A DNA stretch of 62,035 bases from Methylotenera sp. (lineage in GTDB: Bacteria; Pseudomonadota; Gammaproteobacteria; Burkholderiales; Methylophilaceae): the NCBI GenBank assembly GCA_020622105.1, contig JAHRYP010000014.1, forward strand, positions 1 to 62,035. The letters are read 5' to 3'. Below, piece after piece: positions 29,859 through 39,595 of the stretch; the stretch's first letter is position 1; every line of letters starts with the position of its first letter. The notes beneath the pieces are model-generated. The model saw nothing but the letters and a program-made list of their open reading frames with translations, searched no databases and was not told the origin of the DNA. A program made the position numbers and the translations under genes.

Positions 29859-30956
29859 ATGACAGACATACCGCCATCAAATAAACTAAGACAGCACCGC
29901 GACCAAATTGATGCTATTGATGAGCAGATACTTAAGCTCGTCAATGACCGGGCCAGTCATGCGCGTCATATTGGTGAACTTAAGGATGACGGTGTTATTT
30001 ATCGTCCAGAACGAGAAGCGCAGGTGCTCAGGCGTTTAGTTGAGAACAATAATGGCCCGTTACCGGCTGAAGCGGTGACCAATATATTCCGCAGTATCAT
30101 GTCTAACTGCCGCGCGCTGGAAAAAGAGCTCACGGTAGCTTTCCTTGGCCCATTGGGTACTTACAGTGAAGAGGCTGCACTCAAGCAGTTTGGGCAAGGC
30201 AGAAGTGCGGTTGTCTGCGGTTCAATTGATGAAGTATTTCGTACCGTAGAATCAGGGCAAGCGGATTACGGTATTGTGCCTGTAGAAAACTCTAATGAAG
30301 GTGCTGTTGGTTTAACGCTGGATTTACTACTGAGCAGTCCGTTAAAGATATGCGGTGAGGTGACGATTCCGATTCATCATTGCCTGCTGTCAGCACAGAC
30401 TGACTTGAGTAAAATCACACATATTTTCTCTCATGCGCAATCACTGTCGCAGTGCCATGAGTGGCTTAATCGAGTAATGCCTAACGTAACGCGTGAGGCA
30501 GTCGTCAGCAATGCACTTGCAGCACAAATGGCACATGATCTGGTGACTACTGAAAATACACCAGTCGCCGCGATTGCCAGTAAACGTGCTGCGGAATTGT
30601 TTAATTTAAACGTGCTCGCTGAGAACATAGAAGACGACCCTAAAAACACGACACGTTTTTTAGTGATTTCAACGCATGATGTTGCGCCATCCGGTCAAGA
30701 TAAAACGTCATTAGTGATGGCAACCAAGAACCAGCCTGGGGCGATCCTAGGATTGCTTTCCCCATTGGCTGAGCATGGTGTGAGCATGACCAAGCTTGAG
30801 TCGCGCCCATCCAAAGTTGGCATGTGGGAGTACATGTTTTACGTGGATATTGAAGGCCATGAGCACAGCGCAAATGTAGCTGCGGCAATTAAGGAAATTG
30901 AAGGTCGAGCATCTTATTTGAAACATTTGGGTTCTTATCCTGTCGCAGTCGTATAA
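29859..30956 (+). CDS. pheA: Bifunctional chorismate mutase/prephenate dehydratase
   Basis: 365 residues. Residues about 10-95 form an AroQ-type chorismate mutase (RDQIDAIDEQILKLVNDRA), about 105-280 the prephenate dehydratase (FLGPLGTYSEEAA, VPVENSNEGAV, and the catalytic TTRFLVI), and about 290-365 an ACT domain with LESRPSK for phenylalanine feedback inhibition. Converts chorismate to phenylpyruvate. Follows serC by two bases. Confidence 0.97.
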   Translation: MTDIPPSNKLRQHRDQIDAIDEQILKLVNDRASHARHIGELKDDGVIYRPEREAQVLRRLVENNNGPLPAEAVTNIFRSIMSNCRALEKELTVAFLGPLGTYSEEAALKQFGQGRSAVVCGSIDEVFRTVESGQADYGIVPVENSNEGAVGLTLDLLLSSPLKICGEVTIPIHHCLLSAQTDLSKITHIFSHAQSLSQCHEWLNRVMPNVTREAVVSNALAAQMAHDLVTTENTPVAAIASKRAAELFNLNVLAENIEDDPKNTTRFLVISTHDVAPSGQDKTSLVMATKNQPGAILGLLSPLAEHGVSMTKLESRPSKVGMWEYMFYVDIEGHEHSANVAAAIKEIEGRASYLKHLGSYPVAVV

Positions 30957-31007
30957 CACCTTAAAAGCTTTTCAAGCTTAATTACTAATTACATACACAT
31001 TCCCAAA

Positions 31008-32117
31008 ATGACTATTCAAGCACCAGCCTATATCCGCCAAATTGCGCCTTATCAAGGCGGTAAACCTATTACTGAACTTGCCCGTGAAATGGGGCTGCAG
31101 GTAGAAGATATCGTCAAGCTCGCGTCAAATGAAAATCCTCTAGGCATTAGTCCTAAAGCCGAGTACGCAATACAGGAAGCGATTTTAGATATTGCACGTT
31201 ATCCTGACGGAAACAGCTTTGCATTACGTGAAGCTGTTAGCAAAAAGTTTAACGTTGCGCATAATCAGATCGTATTCGGCAACGGCTCTAACGATATTCT
31301 GGAGCTTGCTGCGCGCGCTTTTCTGACCAATGATAGTGAAACCATACACTCACAGCACGCATTTGCAGTATATCCGCTGGTAACGCAGGCGATGGGTGCT
31401 ACGGGTGTCGTAGTTCCAGCAAAAAATTATGGCCACGACCTGGATGCAATGCTCAAGGCCATAACCGCAAATACGCGCATGATCTTTATCGCGAATCCTA
31501 ATAACCCAACAGGTACCTTGTTGGATAAAGATGCACTTTATGCTTTTCTGAAACAGGTACCTGAAAATATACTGGTTGTACTGGATGAAGCATATGACGA
31601 GTATTTACCGACCAATCTGAAATCAGAAGCCATTAAATGGCTGCCGGAGTTTCATAATTTAGTCATTTCACGCACCTTATCCAAGGCTTACGGCCTGGCG
31701 GGCTTGCGTATCGGTTTCGGTTTATGTCATCCAGATATCGCCGATATGATGAACCGCGTGCGTCAGCCATTCAATGTAAACAGCATTGCACAGGCTGCAG
31801 CCGTTGCTTCGTTGGCAGACGATGACTTTGTAGAGCGTACCTACGCTTTGAATCAGGCTGGTATGGCGCAATTGAAGCAGGGTTTTGATAAGCTGGGTTT
31901 AGAGTATATTCCGTCCTTCGCGAACTTTATTAGCGTTAAGGTGGGCGATGCAGCTAGCTATAACCAGAAACTGCTGCAAAAAGGCATCATAGTGCGACCT
32001 GTTGCCAATTATGAAATGCCAGAGTATCTAAGGGTAAGTGTTGGTTTGTTTTCTGAGAATGCTAAGTTCTTGTCTGTATTAGAAGAAATTGTGAATGAGG
32101 CTACAGATAAGGCTTAG
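31008..32117 (+). CDS. hisC: Histidinol-phosphate aminotransferase
   Basis: 369 residues, class I/II PLP aminotransferase. Conserved: LASNENPLG, NPNNPTGT, VLDEAYDEY and the PLP lysine in SRTLSKAYGLAGLRIG. In this context (downstream of serC-pheA) HisC paralogues often serve aromatic amino acid transamination as well as histidine synthesis, so both roles are possible. The 185-base gap that follows carries the pqqA leader. Confidence 0.93.
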   Translation: MTIQAPAYIRQIAPYQGGKPITELAREMGLQVEDIVKLASNENPLGISPKAEYAIQEAILDIARYPDGNSFALREAVSKKFNVAHNQIVFGNGSNDILELAARAFLTNDSETIHSQHAFAVYPLVTQAMGATGVVVPAKNYGHDLDAMLKAITANTRMIFIANPNNPTGTLLDKDALYAFLKQVPENILVVLDEAYDEYLPTNLKSEAIKWLPEFHNLVISRTLSKAYGLAGLRIGFGLCHPDIADMMNRVRQPFNVNSIAQAAAVASLADDDFVERTYALNQAGMAQLKQGFDKLGLEYIPSFANFISVKVGDAASYNQKLLQKGIIVRPVANYEMPEYLRVSVGLFSENAKFLSVLEEIVNEATDKA

Positions 32118-32302
32118 AGCCGTAGGTAGCTTGTGCTTACCTGTAATGATTTTATGGTCGATGCATCATGAATTTACTTAGTACTTATTCCATAACTTCT
32201 CAGTGTTGCATATCGCTTACTAGGCGCACAATGCTTCTCACGTTGTAAGCACTTAGTTACGACGAAAAACAAACTAACAATTAACTTTAAAGGAGTTTTA
32301 TT

Positions 32303-32374
32303 ATGTGGACTAAACCAGCTGCTACAGAAATGCGTTTTGGCTTTGAAGTAACAATGTACGTAATGAACAAATAA
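32303..32374 (+). CDS. pqqA: PQQ precursor peptide
   Basis: 23-residue peptide with AGGAG (32291-32295) 7 bases upstream of ATG. The substrate Glu and Tyr appear in the E-V-T-M-Y motif (residues 15 and 19); PqqE cross-links these two to begin PQQ formation. N-terminal MWTKPAATEMRFGFE is typical. A strong terminator follows 25 bases later, so pqqA is expected to be made in excess over pqqBCDE. Confidence 0.97.
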   Translation: MWTKPAATEMRFGFEVTMYVMNK

Positions 32375-32398
32375 TTAACGAATTCGTTAATTTAAAAA

Positions 32399-32426
32399 AA
32401 GGCTGCCGCAAGACAGCCTTTTTTTG
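32399..32426 (+). terminator. Intrinsic terminator after pqqA
   Basis: AAGGCTG (32399-32405) pairs with CAGCCTT (32414-32420), followed by a T-run. Partial read-through would set the pqqA to pqqB-E ratio. Confidence 0.9.
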
Positions 32427-32551
32427 TAAAAGGCTTTGGGATTATTGCTCTAAACCTTGTTTTATAAAAAGCTAATTGAGTTGAATGATCTAGTTAGTTT
32501 TTTATAAAAATAAAATGTTAAATAACTGTTTTTTAAGAATTGTAGATTGAT

Positions 32552-33469
32552 ATGCATATACATGTATTAGGCGCAGGTGCCGGCGGTGGATTTCCGCAGT
32601 GGAACTGTAACTGTTTTAATTGTGATGGCTTACGTAAAGGTACGATCAAAGCAACTAAACGTACACAGTCGTCTATCTGTGTAAGTGGTGATGGTGTTAA
32701 CTGGGTGCTGTTCAATGCATCGCCCGATGTATTACAGCAGATACAGGACTTTGCGCCATTGCAGCCTGGCCGTGCAGTGCGTGATACTGGTATTCAGGCA
32801 GTTGTGCTGATCGATGCGCAAATTGACCATACCACAGGGCTGTTTATGCTGCGTGAGGGTACGGTCAAGCGTGAAATCTACTGTACTGATGCAGTCTATG
32901 GTGATCTAACCAGCGGGAATCAGATCCTGAATATATTAGGTCATTACTGCGGCATTAATCATCATGATGTGCCAATTGACGGTAAAACCAGCTTCACTAT
33001 CCCGAATGTACCTAATCTTAAATTTACGACGGTTGCATTAAAAAGTGCAGCGCCGCCATACTCGCCACACCGCAATAATCCGCAGCCAGGCGACACGATC
33101 GGTGTGTTGATTGAAGAAATCAGTACCGGTAAAAAATGCTGGTATTCACCGGGTTTAGCTGAGATTGAACCACATCTTCCAGAGCTCATGAATCAAGCGG
33201 ACTGCATTATGGTGGATGGTACATTCTGGACCGATACCGAAATGCTGGATTTAGGCTTGATGACAAAAACTGCACGCAGCATTGGTCACAACCCGCAATC
33301 CGGCCCAAATGGCATGATTGAAAATCTGGATAAATTCGGTGATGTACGCAAAGTTTTGATACACATCAACAATACCAACCCTATTTTGCGTGAAGATTCT
33401 GCCGAGCGTGCAATTTTGAATGAACACAAAATTGAAGTTGCTTATGACGGTATGGACATAATCTTATGA
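32552..33469 (+). CDS. pqqB: Pyrroloquinoline quinone biosynthesis protein PqqB
   Basis: 305 residues, metallo-beta-lactamase fold. PqqB acts as an iron-dependent hydroxylase on the Glu-Tyr intermediate. N-terminal GAGAGGGFPQWNCNCFNC contains the zinc-binding cysteines; the metal site includes AQIDHTTGLF, and MVDGTFWTDTEM is conserved. It is separated from pqqC by a 140-base repeat-bearing spacer. Confidence 0.97.
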   Translation: MHIHVLGAGAGGGFPQWNCNCFNCDGLRKGTIKATKRTQSSICVSGDGVNWVLFNASPDVLQQIQDFAPLQPGRAVRDTGIQAVVLIDAQIDHTTGLFMLREGTVKREIYCTDAVYGDLTSGNQILNILGHYCGINHHDVPIDGKTSFTIPNVPNLKFTTVALKSAAPPYSPHRNNPQPGDTIGVLIEEISTGKKCWYSPGLAEIEPHLPELMNQADCIMVDGTFWTDTEMLDLGLMTKTARSIGHNPQSGPNGMIENLDKFGDVRKVLIHINNTNPILREDSAERAILNEHKIEVAYDGMDIIL

Positions 33470-33481
33470 AAAACTCAAACC

Positions 33482-33577
33482 TCGTCATGATACTGCGTTG
33501 TTTCTAAATTTTTTATCGCTTACATACACATGTATGCTGCGCTCAAAAAATTTCTTACGCCTTGTCTCATTTAGAGT
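33482..33577. repeat. Dispersed hairpin repeat between pqqB and pqqC
   Basis: A long imperfect palindrome: AAATTTTTT (33506-33514) against AAAAAATTT (33545-33553), with the inner CATAC/GTATG (33523-33527 / 33532-33536) around ACAT. It is followed by CCTTGTCTCATTTAG. This layout resembles the REP-type hairpins scattered in betaproteobacterial genomes. It interrupts an otherwise compact operon. Confidence 0.55.
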
Positions 33578-33609
33578 TTTGAATTTTAAAAAAAAAAGGA
33601 AGAAACAAA

Positions 33610-34374
33610 ATGACTGAAAAATTAGCACCATGGAGCAAAGAAGAGTTTGAAGAGAAATTACGCGAAAAGGGTAAGGGCTATCACATTTACCATCCAATTC
33701 ATGTGTTGATGTATGAAGGCAAGTTATCACAACAGCAAATGCAGGCTTGGGTAGCAAATCGTTACTACTACCAGATTGCTATTCCTATGAAGGATGCTGC
33801 GATTCTTTCAAACTGTCCTGACCGTGAATTGCGTCGTGGCTGGATTCAACGTATTTTTGACCATGACGGCAGCGGCCAGATTGCAGAAGGCGGTGAAGGC
33901 GGTATCGAAGCATGGATTCATTTAGGACATGCGGTAGGTTTAACGCGTGAAGAAGTGATGTCTTTGAAACTGGTTGCGCCAGGCACTAAATTTGCAGTGG
34001 ATGCCTATATCAATTTTGCAAAACAACGCCCTTGGCAGGAGTCTGTATGTTCCAGCTTGACTGAGTTGTTTGCACCACACATTCATCAGCAACGTATCGA
34101 CTCATGGCCTGATATGTATCCATGGATCAACCCGGAAGGCATGCAATACTTCAAAAATCGCCTGACACAGGCGCGCCGTGATGTTGAGCAAGGCCTGCAA
34201 GTAACGCTGGATTACTTCGGTCAAAGCCGTGAAATGCAGATGCGTGCTTTGGAAATCCTGCAATTCAAGCTGGATGTTTTATGGGTAATGGCTGATGCGA
34301 TTATGCTGCAATCTGCAGATATCAAAGTTGAGGGCCGTGATTACCTGCGTCAGCCAGTCATGAACGTAAGTTAA
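33610..34374 (+). CDS. pqqC: Pyrroloquinoline-quinone synthase
   Basis: 254 residues, cofactorless oxidase catalysing the final ring closure and eight-electron oxidation to PQQ. All-helical family with [32 protein letters not shown], and FDHDG. Preceded by AAAAAGGAAG. Begins the tight pqqC-pqqD-pqqE segment. Confidence 0.97.
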   Translation: MTEKLAPWSKEEFEEKLREKGKGYHIYHPIHVLMYEGKLSQQQMQAWVANRYYYQIAIPMKDAAILSNCPDRELRRGWIQRIFDHDGSGQIAEGGEGGIEAWIHLGHAVGLTREEVMSLKLVAPGTKFAVDAYINFAKQRPWQESVCSSLTELFAPHIHQQRIDSWPDMYPWINPEGMQYFKNRLTQARRDVEQGLQVTLDYFGQSREMQMRALEILQFKLDVLWVMADAIMLQSADIKVEGRDYLRQPVMNVS

Positions 34375-34384
34375 GAAAATCATT

Positions 34385-34666
34385 ATGGATACTCAAATAC
34401 AACACGCTGATATTTACGCACTTTCTCACCACCATCGTTTTCAGTGGGAAGAAGCACAGAATAGTTATGTGATACTTTTTCCTGAAGGCATGGTCAAACT
34501 ACATGGTGGTGCCGGTGAAGTGTTAAAGCGCGTAAATGGCAAAGCAACAGTTGGCGACATTGTGGCAGATTTGAAAGCCACATTCCCGGATGCTGATGAC
34601 ATTGAAAGCGACATTATCGGTATGTTTGAACTTGCATTCAGCAAGGGCTGGCTGCGTAAAGTTTAG
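34385..34666 (+). CDS. pqqD: PQQ peptide chaperone PqqD
   Basis: 93 residues. PqqD is the RiPP recognition element that binds PqqA and delivers it to PqqE. Recognised by HHRFQWEEAQNSYVILFPEGMVKL and the winged-helix stretch VLKRVNGKATVGDIVADL. Ten bases after pqqC. Confidence 0.96.
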   Translation: MDTQIQHADIYALSHHHRFQWEEAQNSYVILFPEGMVKLHGGAGEVLKRVNGKATVGDIVADLKATFPDADDIESDIIGMFELAFSKGWLRKV

Positions 34667-34717
34667 TAAACAGTAGTTATTAAAGGGTTAAAAGCCTGCG
34701 AGTTTAGGAGTAACAAA

Positions 34718-35947
34718 ATGACACAAGCCTCTTTAGGTGAATCAGTAGTACAAAAAACTGTGCATGCCGCCACCAATAATGGTGTTGCTGCCAGTGCTAC
34801 ACAAACACAGCCTTTGTGGTTGCTAGCTGAAGTGACTTATCGTTGCCCGCTGCATTGTGCATTTTGTTACAACCCTACTGATTACGATAAACATACACAA
34901 AATGAGCTCACTACTGAGCAATGGATACAGGCGTTGCGTGATGCACGTAAACTTGGTGCAATTCAGTTAGGTATTTCAGGCGGCGAACCGCTGTTGCGCG
35001 ATGATATTGAAGACATTGTCATTGAAGCTAAAAAGCTCGGTTATTACAGTAACCTGATTACATCCGGTGTAGGTTTAACCGAAAAACGTATTCAGGCATT
35101 TAAAGAAGGTGGTTTAGACCATATTCAACTTTCAATGCACGATATTACAGAAGAAATTAACAATTTCATTACGAATACCAAAACATTCGAGCTGAAGAAA
35201 AAAGTAGCTGCCATGATCAAAGGCCATGGCTACCCTATGGTGCTGAACGTGGTGATTCATCGCTACAACATCGGCCATATGAAAGAAATTCTAGAAATGG
35301 CTGATGCGCTCGGTGCTGAATATATTGAGCTGGCAAATACACAATACTACGGTTGGTCACTAGTGAATCGCAGCCAGTTGATGCCAACACGAGAACAGGT
35401 TGAAGAAGCTGAACGCATCACTAACGAGTTCAGGGAAAAATCCGGCAGCAAAATGAAGATTTTCTTCGTGGTGCCGGATTATTTCTCAGATCGCCCGAAA
35501 AAATGTATGAATGGCTGGGGTGAAGTGTTTATGATCGTAACAGCGAACGGTGATGTATTGCCATGCCACTCAGCACGCGTTCTACCTAATATGAAGTTCC
35601 CGAATGTAAAAGACACGGATCTGGGCTGGAGCTGGAAAGATTCACCGGCATTCAACAAATATCGCGGTGACGACTGGATGAAAGAACCGTGCCGCAGTTG
35701 TTCCGAGAAAGCAAATGACCTGGGCGGTTGTCGTTGCCAGTCATTCCTGCTCACAGGCGATGCTGAAGCTGCCGATCCGGTATGCAGCAAATCCCCACAT
35801 CATCATCTGATTGAAAAAGCGATTATAGACGCGCAGAACCCGGCCATTGCGGCACAGCCAATTTTGTTCCGTAATGATAAAAACTCTAAGAAAATTATTG
35901 CAGGTGAGCTTAAAGCACTCACAGACGAATTCCACGCACTGCCATAA
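34718..35947 (+). CDS. pqqE: PqqA peptide cyclase (radical SAM)
   Basis: 409 residues. Radical SAM enzyme that links the Glu and Tyr side chains of PqqA. The SAM cluster motif is CPLHCAFC (about residues 43-50). ISGGEPLLRDD is the SAM-binding GGE. The C-terminal SPASM region has CHSARVLP, CRSC, GGCRCQ and a last CSKSPHH, ligating auxiliary clusters. A terminator follows. Confidence 0.97.
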   Translation: MTQASLGESVVQKTVHAATNNGVAASATQTQPLWLLAEVTYRCPLHCAFCYNPTDYDKHTQNELTTEQWIQALRDARKLGAIQLGISGGEPLLRDDIEDIVIEAKKLGYYSNLITSGVGLTEKRIQAFKEGGLDHIQLSMHDITEEINNFITNTKTFELKKKVAAMIKGHGYPMVLNVVIHRYNIGHMKEILEMADALGAEYIELANTQYYGWSLVNRSQLMPTREQVEEAERITNEFREKSGSKMKIFFVVPDYFSDRPKKCMNGWGEVFMIVTANGDVLPCHSARVLPNMKFPNVKDTDLGWSWKDSPAFNKYRGDDWMKEPCRSCSEKANDLGGCRCQSFLLTGDAEAADPVCSKSPHHHLIEKAIIDAQNPAIAAQPILFRNDKNSKKIIAGELKALTDEFHALP

Positions 35948-35995
35948 TTTATTATCAGAATTAACCATGCACGAATAAGTTATGGTTAAATTGAA

Positions 35996-36030
35996 CGCGC
36001 TACTGATAGTTCTGTAGCGCGTTTTTTATT
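35996..36030 (+). terminator. Intrinsic terminator after pqqE
   Basis: CGCGCTAC (35996-36003) pairs with GTAGCGCG (36014-36021) around a 10-base loop, followed by six T. It lies directly before the exporter gene and closes the pqq operon. Confidence 0.88.
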
Positions 36031-36042
36031 TGAGAATACATT

Positions 36043-37230
36043 TTGAAAAACCAACCATCACCACTGTTTTTATCTGTTGTACTTGCGAGTCTGGCTGCGC
36101 TGGCACCGTTTGCAATTGACACCTATTTACCGGCCTTTACGGTTCTGGAAAATGATTTTCAGGCAACATCGTTACAGTTACAGCAGAGCCTTACGTTTTA
36201 CCTGTTGCCATACGCACTCATGACGCTATGGCATGGTGCTATTTCTGATTCAATAGGGCGCATAGCTGCGATTAAATGGGGCTTGGGCGTTTTTGTCATT
36301 GCCTCCATAGGCTGTGCTTTTGCAACTAATATTGAGACGTTATGGTTCTTTAGGGCATTGCAGGGGCTGTCTGGTGGTGCGGGTAACGTGGTTGCAAGGG
36401 CGATGGTGCGTGACTTATTCTCAGGCCCGCAAGCACAGCGTGTTATGGCTACGGTACAGATGCTATTTGGCATTGCACCGGCGATCGCACCGATTATCGG
36501 CGGTTTACTGCTTGGTATTCACTGGCAGGCGATTTTTATATTTCTCGCTTTGTATTCAGGTGTAAGCCTGTTGGCAGCAATGCGATATTTACCTGAGACG
36601 ATGCCGGCAGGCAAGCGCGTACCGCTATCGGCCAAACAGGTGATAAAGGATTACCGGATAATCTTTGGAGATAAAGAATTTAATTATGTTGTGTTTGCCT
36701 TAGGCGCAAATTTTGCCGGTTTCTTTGTGTACGTATTGGCAAGTCCGGTATTTCTTGTGAAACATCTGGGGCTGGGTGATCATCAGTTTGGCTGGATGTT
36801 TATTCCAACCGTGTGCGGCATGGTGCTGGGCTCTTACATGGCTAAGCGCGCAGCCGGTAAGTATGCGCAAAGCAAAGTCATTAAAGCGGCTTATTGGTGG
36901 ATGTTTCTGATGGTGATACTGAACTTGCTGGTTTGTTTCATGCTGCCGACAGACCCTGTTTATAACATTGCCCCTGTTGCGTTGTTTAATATAGGCATGG
37001 CGCTGGCAATGCCTATACTATCGCTGGCAGCACTGGATCGCCATCCTAAAATACGAGGAACTGCAGCTTCCGGGCAGGCTTTTATTCAGATGCTGCTGTC
37101 TACGGTATCCGCTGGCCTGATCGTGCCGTTGGTCTGGTATGCGCCGTCAGGGCTTGCTATTGCGATGGCTTGCTATTTGTTGATCGGTTGGCTCATGATA
37201 CGCAAAAGCAAGCTATGGTCTACTCAATAG
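36043..37230 (+). CDS. Bcr/CflA family multidrug efflux MFS transporter
   Basis: 395 residues with 12 predicted transmembrane helices. Bcr/CflA hallmarks: LAPFAIDTYLPAF in helix 1, GAISDSIGR in the loop between helices 2 and 3, and ARAMVRDLFSGPQAQRVMA. TTG 36043 is the start; GAGA is 7 bases upstream. Predicted proton-driven drug exporter; substrate unknown. Its end overlaps the convergent metallopeptidase gene by 11 bases. Confidence 0.88.
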   Translation: MKNQPSPLFLSVVLASLAALAPFAIDTYLPAFTVLENDFQATSLQLQQSLTFYLLPYALMTLWHGAISDSIGRIAAIKWGLGVFVIASIGCAFATNIETLWFFRALQGLSGGAGNVVARAMVRDLFSGPQAQRVMATVQMLFGIAPAIAPIIGGLLLGIHWQAIFIFLALYSGVSLLAAMRYLPETMPAGKRVPLSAKQVIKDYRIIFGDKEFNYVVFALGANFAGFFVYVLASPVFLVKHLGLGDHQFGWMFIPTVCGMVLGSYMAKRAAGKYAQSKVIKAAYWWMFLMVILNLLVCFMLPTDPVYNIAPVALFNIGMALAMPILSLAALDRHPKIRGTAASGQAFIQMLLSTVSAGLIVPLVWYAPSGLAIAMACYLLIGWLMIRKSKLWSTQ

Positions 37231-37735
37231 CGTTGTTGCTTTTCCAAAACAGATAAACACGGCAGTCAAACTCATACTGATGGTAGTTAGGCTCCATATG
37301 CTGACATAACTGATAAAATGCCTTGCCGTGGTTACGCTCTTTCAGGTGAGCGAGTTCGTGTACAACGATCATGCGCAGAAATTCGGCTGGTGTTTCTTTG
37401 AAGAAAGAAGAAATCCGGATTTCTTTTTTTGCTTTCAGCTTGCCGCCCTGTATACGTGATATCGCAGTATTAAGTCCCAATGCGTGATGCTCAATACTTA
37501 ATCTGTTGTCGTAATGTACTTTGTCCAGTAGCGGTGCATTGCGTAGATAAGCCTGCTTGATTTCAGAGCTGTATTCATATAAAGCCTTATCAGTCTGAAT
37601 GCTGTGTGTCTGCGGATAGCGTTGCGTAATATAGTCGCCCAACTGGTTCTGCTGATGCAGATGCCTTATTTTATCCTGTAACGATACAGAGTAATGTTGC
37701 AGATATTTGAGCGGGACGGTCATTTGTTTATGCAA
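37220..37735 (-). CDS. YgjP-like zinc metallopeptidase (DUF45)
   Basis: 171 residues. The zinc motif is HELAHLKERNHGKAF: HExxH plus the downstream NH that marks the YgjP/DUF45 group. The rest (about 60-110, LRNAPLLDKVHYDNRLSIEHHALG) is less conserved and shorter than typical 220-240 residue members at the N-terminus. Convergent overlap with the upstream exporter. Cytoplasmic; substrate unknown. Confidence 0.8.
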   Translation of the reverse strand: MHKQMTVPLKYLQHYSVSLQDKIRHLHQQNQLGDYITQRYPQTHSIQTDKALYEYSSEIKQAYLRNAPLLDKVHYDNRLSIEHHALGLNTAISRIQGGKLKAKKEIRISSFFKETPAEFLRMIVVHELAHLKERNHGKAFYQLCQHMEPNYHQYEFDCRVYLFWKSNNAIE

Positions 37736-37741
37736 GGAGAA

Positions 37742-37777
37742 AGATCAAAAAATTAAAGGAGGCAGAAGCCTCCTTTG
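37742..37777 (-). terminator. Intrinsic terminator after the ferredoxin gene
   Basis: Read on the minus strand, AAAGGAGG pairs with CCTCCTTT around CTTCTG, followed by TAATTTTTTG. It lies about 25 bases after the ferredoxin stop. Confidence 0.8.
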
Positions 37778-37799
37778 GTTATCTGATTTAGCTTATATT

Positions 37800-38123
37800 T
37801 TACTCAATCAGTAAATCACGTTTATCAGGCACACCATTCATTGCCTCGGCATCTTCCAGCGCTTCTTTACGTGAAGTAATCACTGGCCATATTTTTGCCA
37901 GACGCGCATTCAGTGCAATAAAGTCCTGCTGGTCTTCCGGTACGTCATCTTCTGCAAAGATTGCTTCTGCCGGGCATTCTGCAACGCATAATGTGCAGTC
38001 GATACACTCGTCCGGGTTAATTGCCAAAAAGTTAGGGCCTTCTACAAAGCAATCAACAGGGCATACATCAACGCAATCAGTAAATTTACATTGAATGCAA
38101 TTTTCGGTGACGACATAGGTCAT
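37800..38123 (-). CDS. fdxA: FdxA-type 7Fe ferredoxin
   Basis: 107 residues, standard size for the Azotobacter FdI-like [3Fe-4S]/[4Fe-4S] ferredoxin. Cluster ligands are [14 protein letters not shown] and [12 protein letters not shown]. The family C-terminal extension ([17 protein letters not shown]) is present. An electron carrier, possibly the donor for the adjacent ferredoxin-type sulfite reductase, though that partner is only inferred from location. Confidence 0.95.
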   Translation of the reverse strand: MTYVVTENCIQCKFTDCVDVCPVDCFVEGPNFLAINPDECIDCTLCVAECPAEAIFAEDDVPEDQQDFIALNARLAKIWPVITSRKEALEDAEAMNGVPDKRDLLIE

Positions 38124-38249
38124 TTTTAATCCTTTACAGCTTTAATAGCCAAAACGTTATTTTATAAGAAATTTCAAAATAAAGCACACTGACTTTGTTG
38201 CGCTCGTTTGCCTTGTCATTGTGCTTTTTCCAAAGTGTGGGTAAAAATA

Positions 38250-39554
38250 TTAGATGATCATGCCGGCGCCAACAGTGTTATTTGTCGATTCATCAATAAT
38301 GATAAACGCACCGGTACTGCGGTTATCAGCATAACTATCAACCATTAATGGCTGCGCCAGTTTAAAGCTGATACGCGCGATGTCATTCATTTTTAAATCA
38401 GAAGTAGCTTGTTGTTCCAGCGTGTTTACATCAACCTTATAGCTGATAGTGCCTATTTTGGCTTTAGATTCGCGTGTAGTGTGGCGCACGATGTAGGTGC
38501 GTGCAGTCGACATCGGTGTTTCTGACAGCCAGCATACAAAAGCCTCGATTTGTTTTACCGGCTCTTTTACATCGCTTGATTTCACAATCATGTCACCACG
38601 CGAAGTGTCGATCTCATCTTCCAGCAGTAAAGTGATACTTTGTTCAGTGGTTGCTGATTGCAGTTTTTCTTCACCTAATTGAATCGCTTTAACTTTTGAA
38701 GTGTAGCCATTTGGTAATACTGTTACTGCATCACCCACGGCGATCTCGCCTGATTCAATACGACCCATAAAGCCGCGGAAGTCATGAAGGTCATGATCAT
38801 CTGAAGCATGTGGACGGCATACAAACTGCACCGGGAAGCGGAATGGTTCTGCGTGTTCAGAATGCGCTGTAGGTGCCGCTTCAAGTTTTTCCAGCATGGT
38901 TTGGCCTGTATACCAAGGCATGTTGTCCAAGCGGTCTACCAGCATATCTCCGTTCAGTGCAGACATCGGGATGAAACTGATATCGTTACCGGCTGCGATT
39001 TTGCTTTGTGCCAAACCGATTTCGTTTGCGAAAGCCAGGTAATCAGCACAGATTTTTTCGTAGGCTGCCTGATCATAGTTAATCAGATCCATCTTGTTCA
39101 CTGCCACTACGATGTGCGGAATGCCGACCAGATGTGCCAGATAACTATGGCGGCGCGTCTGCGTCAATACACCTTTACGCGCATCAATCAGGATAATCGC
39201 CAGGTTTGCCGTAGAAGCCGCCGTTACCATATTACGCGTGTATTGCTCATGGCCAGGCGCGTCCGCAATGATGTACTTACGCGTGCCGGTGCTGAAATAG
39301 CGATAGGCTACGTCAATAGTAATACCTTGCTCACGCTCAGCTTGCAGACCATCCGTCAGTAATGACAGGTCAACTGCTTCCATGCCGCGCTTTTGTGATG
39401 TACGCTCGATTTGCGAGAGCGTATCCGCCAGAATTGTTTTGGTGTCAAAAAGCAAACGGCCGATTAAAGTGCTTTTGCCATCATCTACGCTACCGCAAGT
39501 CATGAAGCGCAAAAGACTATCGTTCTGGTTGGAGTCGTTGTGTTGTGTATTCAT
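38250..39554 (-). CDS. cysN: Sulfate adenylyltransferase subunit 1 (GTPase)
   Basis: 434 residues from ATG 39554; a TTG at 39569 would add five residues but lacks a ribosome site. GTPase subunit that drives ATP sulfurylase. G1 GSVDDGKST, G3 DAPGHEQYT and G4 NKMD are intact; elongation-factor-like beta-barrels follow. No APS kinase domain is fused at the C-terminus, consistent with an APS-using reductase upstream. Last gene of the cys operon; separated from cysD by a hairpin-bearing 100-base gap. Confidence 0.95.
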   Translation of the reverse strand: MNTQHNDSNQNDSLLRFMTCGSVDDGKSTLIGRLLFDTKTILADTLSQIERTSQKRGMEAVDLSLLTDGLQAEREQGITIDVAYRYFSTGTRKYIIADAPGHEQYTRNMVTAASTANLAIILIDARKGVLTQTRRHSYLAHLVGIPHIVVAVNKMDLINYDQAAYEKICADYLAFANEIGLAQSKIAAGNDISFIPMSALNGDMLVDRLDNMPWYTGQTMLEKLEAAPTAHSEHAEPFRFPVQFVCRPHASDDHDLHDFRGFMGRIESGEIAVGDAVTVLPNGYTSKVKAIQLGEEKLQSATTEQSITLLLEDEIDTSRGDMIVKSSDVKEPVKQIEAFVCWLSETPMSTARTYIVRHTTRESKAKIGTISYKVDVNTLEQQATSDLKMNDIARISFKLAQPLMVDSYADNRSTGAFIIIDESTNNTVGAGMII

Positions 39555-39595
39555 ATATTTAGTTTTCAAATTATCAAAAATGCTAGATAAAACGG

